Position numbers and translations under genes: made by a program. From assembly GCA_021154985.1 (NCBI GenBank), contig JAJNQE010000135.1:1-8961 (forward strand): DNA of 8,961 bases, written 5' to 3'. The stretch is from Hydrogenophaga sp. (GTDB lineage: Bacteria; Pseudomonadota; Gammaproteobacteria; Burkholderiales; Burkholderiaceae_C). This document shows, piece after piece, positions 7,361 to 8,961 of this stretch; positions within the stretch are counted from its first letter, which is position 1, and each line of letters begins with the position of its first letter. The notes under the pieces were generated by a model. That model did no database searches and was not told where the DNA came from. It saw only the letters and a program-made list of their open reading frames with translations.

Positions 7361-7376
7361 TGGCACGTTGCATGCG
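7361..7376 (+). promoter_or_regulatory. Candidate sigma-54 (RpoN) -24/-12 promoter
   Basis: TGGCACG (7361-7367) matches the -24 consensus in all seven positions. After four bases comes ATGCG (7372-7376), which matches three of five in TTGCW. The invariant GG (7362-7363) and GC (7374-7375) are exactly 10 nt apart, as sigma-54 requires. The predicted transcript start is near 7387, leaving a leader of about 38 nt that includes the GAGGT ribosome site. No convincing sigma-70 promoter competes in the gap. The promoter would drive the sulfurtransferase and OsmC-family genes and need an ATP-dependent activator, possibly at the dyad 7230-7258. Confidence 0.5.
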
Positions 7377-7415
7377 CTAGAGACCTCAGGCAATCCCGCC
7401 TTCCGCCACTTCCGC

Positions 7416-7420
7416 GAGGT
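7416..7420 (+). promoter_or_regulatory. Ribosome binding site of the sulfurtransferase gene
   Basis: GAGGT lies 4 nt before the ATG at 7425. It supports this start over an in-frame TTG at 7368 that would fall inside the candidate promoter. Confidence 0.65.
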
Positions 7421-7424
7421 CTCC

Positions 7425-8318
7425 ATGAGCATTGAAGCCACCCTGATCGCCCCCGCCCAGCTTGCTGCGCTGCAGTCGTCCGAACCCGTTGTGGTCATCG
7501 ACACGCGAGACGCGGACACCTTTGCCGCCGGTCACATTCCCGGTGCCGTGAACCTGCGCGAAGTGTTCACCTACCTGGCCACCTCCACCCCCGAAGGCCT
7601 GCAGGCGCTCAAGGCCACGTTTGCCGAAGCGCTGGGCGCGGCCGGTTTGTCGGGCAAAGAGACGGCGGTGTTTTACGAGGACGCCATGAACAGCGGCTAC
7701 GGCCAGTCGTGCCGTGGCTACTACCTGCTCACCTGGCTGGGCTACCCCAAGATCAAGGTGCTCAACGGTGGCTTCAGCGCCTGGAAGTCCGCTGGCCTGC
7801 CGGTCTCCACCACAGCCGTGGCGCCCACGCCCGCCACCTTCCCGACCGACCTGCCCACCGCCGACGTGATGCTCACGCAAGAAGACGTGATGGCCGCGCT
7901 GGGCACCGACACGGTGTTGCTCGACGTGCGCGACATCGACGAGTGGATCGGCGAATCGTCGTCGCCTTACGGCAAGGACTTCGCACCGCGCAAAGGCCGC
8001 CTGCCCGGCGCCAAGTGGCTGGAGTGGTACCGCTTCATGAAGCCCTCGGCCCAGGGCCCGGTGTTCAAGACGCCCGACGAGGTGAAGGCCGAGTGCGCCA
8101 CCGCCGGCATCACCACCGACGACACGATCTACCTCTACTGCTTCAAGGGCGCGCGCGCGTCCAACACCTTCCTGGCGCTCAAGCAAGCCGGCTTCTCGGA
8201 TGTGCGCATGTACTTCGGCTCGTGGAACGAGTGGTCGCGTGACGAGAGCCTGCCCATCGAGACCGGCCTGCCGGTGGCCAAGTCCACCAAAAAACCTGCG
8301 CTCGCCCTCGCGGCCTGA
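7425..8318 (+). CDS. Tandem-rhodanese sulfurtransferase (thiosulfate/3-mercaptopyruvate type)
   Basis: This 297-residue protein is built of two rhodanese folds, the usual layout and size of thiosulfate or 3-mercaptopyruvate sulfurtransferases, which move sulfane sulfur from a donor to an acceptor such as cyanide, thiols or a carrier protein through a cysteine persulfide. The first domain (about 6-130) has VVVIDTRDADTFAAGHIPGA and ends VLNGGFSAWKSAGLPV. It has Cys96 in GQSCRG, which does not sit at the normal active-site position, so this domain is probably structural. The second domain (about 145-275) has VLLDVRDIDEWIG, a GRLPGAKWLEWYRF segment, and the active-site loop CFKGAR (Cys239 to Arg244), then GSWNEWSRDESLP. 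The loop resembles neither CRKGVT of classical rhodanese nor CGSGVT of mercaptopyruvate enzymes, so the substrate cannot be named. No signal peptide is seen, so it is cytoplasmic. It probably shares a transcript with the OsmC gene 39 nt downstream. Confidence 0.9.
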   Translation: MSIEATLIAPAQLAALQSSEPVVVIDTRDADTFAAGHIPGAVNLREVFTYLATSTPEGLQALKATFAEALGAAGLSGKETAVFYEDAMNSGYGQSCRGYYLLTWLGYPKIKVLNGGFSAWKSAGLPVSTTAVAPTPATFPTDLPTADVMLTQEDVMAALGTDTVLLDVRDIDEWIGESSSPYGKDFAPRKGRLPGAKWLEWYRFMKPSAQGPVFKTPDEVKAECATAGITTDDTIYLYCFKGARASNTFLALKQAGFSDVRMYFGSWNEWSRDESLPIETGLPVAKSTKKPALALAA

Positions 8319-8357
8319 GCTTTCCTTTTTCCCGATTCCTGAACACCTGGAGACACC

Positions 8358-8915
8358 ATGTCCGCTACCGACACGCTTGAGCCCACCACCGTCAAGGCCT
8401 ACCTGCGCCCCATCGACAGCGAAGGCCTCGCGGCCTTTGCCGCCAAGGGCAAGGCCAACCCCGCCAGCCAGGGCACCAACAAGGTCCACACCATCATGGA
8501 GGGGCAGTACCGCTCGCTGAGCTACGTGGGCAACCACGCGCCGGTGGTGGTGGACGAGCCGCTGCACCTGTTTGGCGAAGACACGGCGCCGGCGCCCGGC
8601 GAGATCGTGCTGTCGGGCCTGGGCGGTTGTCTGGCGGTGGGCATCACCGCGGTGGCCACCTGGAAGGGCGTGAAGCTGAGCAAGCTCGAGGTGTTCATGG
8701 AAGGCGACATCGGTAACCCAGCCGCCTGGGGTGCCGGTGGCGCGCTGGAGAAAACGCCGCCGGAGATGGGCTTTCAGGCCATTCGCGTGAAGGTGGTGGT
8801 GGAGGGCGATGCGCCGCGCGAGGTGCTGGACGAGATCGTGCAGCACGCCAACTTCTATTCGCCGGTGGCCAACAGCCTTCGCAACCCGATCCCCATGACG
8901 GTTGCCTTGGCTTGA
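8358..8915 (+). CDS. OsmC/Ohr-family protein lacking the second conserved cysteine
   Basis: This 185-residue protein belongs to the OsmC/Ohr fold, whose best-known members are dimeric thiol peroxidases that reduce organic hydroperoxides with a pair of cysteines. Seen: GEIVLSGLGGCLAVGITAVATWKGVKLSKLEV, with Cys91 at the start of the central helix, is the conserved first-cysteine region; the strand-rich C-terminal half contains FQAIRVKVVVEGDAP. At the position of the second cysteine (CPxSNAT in Ohr) it reads SPVANSL, with Ser168 replacing Cys. Cys91 is the only cysteine in the protein. A standard two-cysteine peroxidase cycle is therefore not possible without an external thiol. The length is greater than the usual 140-150 because of an N-terminal extension of about 40 residues. 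The start ATG has GGAG 5 nt upstream. It follows the sulfurtransferase by 39 nt, suggesting a shared role in sulfur or thiol chemistry (inference). Confidence 0.85.
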   Translation: MSATDTLEPTTVKAYLRPIDSEGLAAFAAKGKANPASQGTNKVHTIMEGQYRSLSYVGNHAPVVVDEPLHLFGEDTAPAPGEIVLSGLGGCLAVGITAVATWKGVKLSKLEVFMEGDIGNPAAWGAGGALEKTPPEMGFQAIRVKVVVEGDAPREVLDEIVQHANFYSPVANSLRNPIPMTVALA

Positions 8916-8926
8916 GGTTTCTTGCT

Positions 8927-8959
8927 CCCTCCCCCGCTGGGGGAGGGCTGGGGTGGGGG
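8927..8959 (+). repeat. GC-rich hairpin plus G-run tail, likely dispersed intergenic repeat or terminator
   Basis: CCCTCCCCC (8927-8935) and GGGGGAGGG (8939-8947) form a perfect 9-bp stem with a 3-nt GCT loop, 11 nt after the OsmC-family stop. G-runs continue to 8959, giving four runs of three or more G (8939-8943, 8945-8947, 8950-8953, 8955-8959) with linkers of 1-2 nt, a textbook G-quadruplex pattern. There is no T-tract before the window ends. From general familiarity, C-rich/G-rich dyads of this style recur between genes in Comamonadaceae and related genomes; the copy number here cannot be judged. Confidence 0.55.
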
Positions 8960-8961
8960 CA

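Noticed and set aside
7368..7424. TTG start giving a 19-residue longer sulfurtransferase
   Set aside because: It falls within the candidate promoter, lacks a ribosome site, and the added residues are not rhodanese-like. ATG 7425 has GAGGT 4 nt upstream.
7386..8846. Antisense open frame of 486 codons across the sulfurtransferase and OsmC genes
   Set aside because: It spans two real genes and their gap, has shadow-like composition, and lacks any recognisable domain.

Overview
This window is GC-rich DNA with strong G/C preference at third codon positions. It fits a betaproteobacterium of the order Burkholderiales, most likely the Comamonadaceae (Hydrogenophaga/Acidovorax-like). That placement is inferred from protein sequence style, base composition and the C-rich/G-rich intergenic repeat at the right edge, not from a search.

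Positions 1-7162 hold a high-affinity potassium-uptake operon on the + strand: the C-terminal half of kdpA (cut by the left edge), kdpB, kdpC, a previously unlisted 54-codon membrane mini-gene, kdpD and kdpE. The genes are packed with gaps of 10 to 18 nt or 4-nt start/stop overlaps, so the pump (KdpA channel subunit, KdpB P-type ATPase, KdpC accessory subunit) and its two-component control system (KdpD sensor kinase, KdpE response regulator) look like one transcription unit. All catalytic motifs are intact. The operon promoter and any kdpF lie to the left of the window.

Positions 7163-7424 are a non-coding gap of about 260 nt with several symmetric elements. These are a 6-bp hairpin, a perfect 13-bp dyad built from two tandem TGTCGACA palindromes one helical turn apart, a 7-bp inverted repeat, and a sequence that fits a sigma-54 (RpoN) -24/-12 promoter. 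The dyad is centred about 140 bp upstream of the predicted start site, the usual place for an enhancer-binding activator. Together they suggest activator-dependent expression of the next two genes.

Positions 7425-8915 hold two + strand genes about 39 nt apart. The first is a tandem-rhodanese sulfurtransferase with a CFKGAR active-site loop. The second is an OsmC-family protein that keeps the first conserved cysteine but has serine where the second normally sits. The pair probably handles sulfane sulfur or thiol stress; the exact substrate is unknown. The window ends in a GC-rich hairpin followed by G-runs (8927-8959), which looks like a dispersed intergenic repeat or terminator.

The points most worth following are the mini-gene between kdpC and kdpD, the candidate RpoN/enhancer promoter of the sulfurtransferase pair, and the single-cysteine OsmC protein. 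The kdp genes themselves are conventional.
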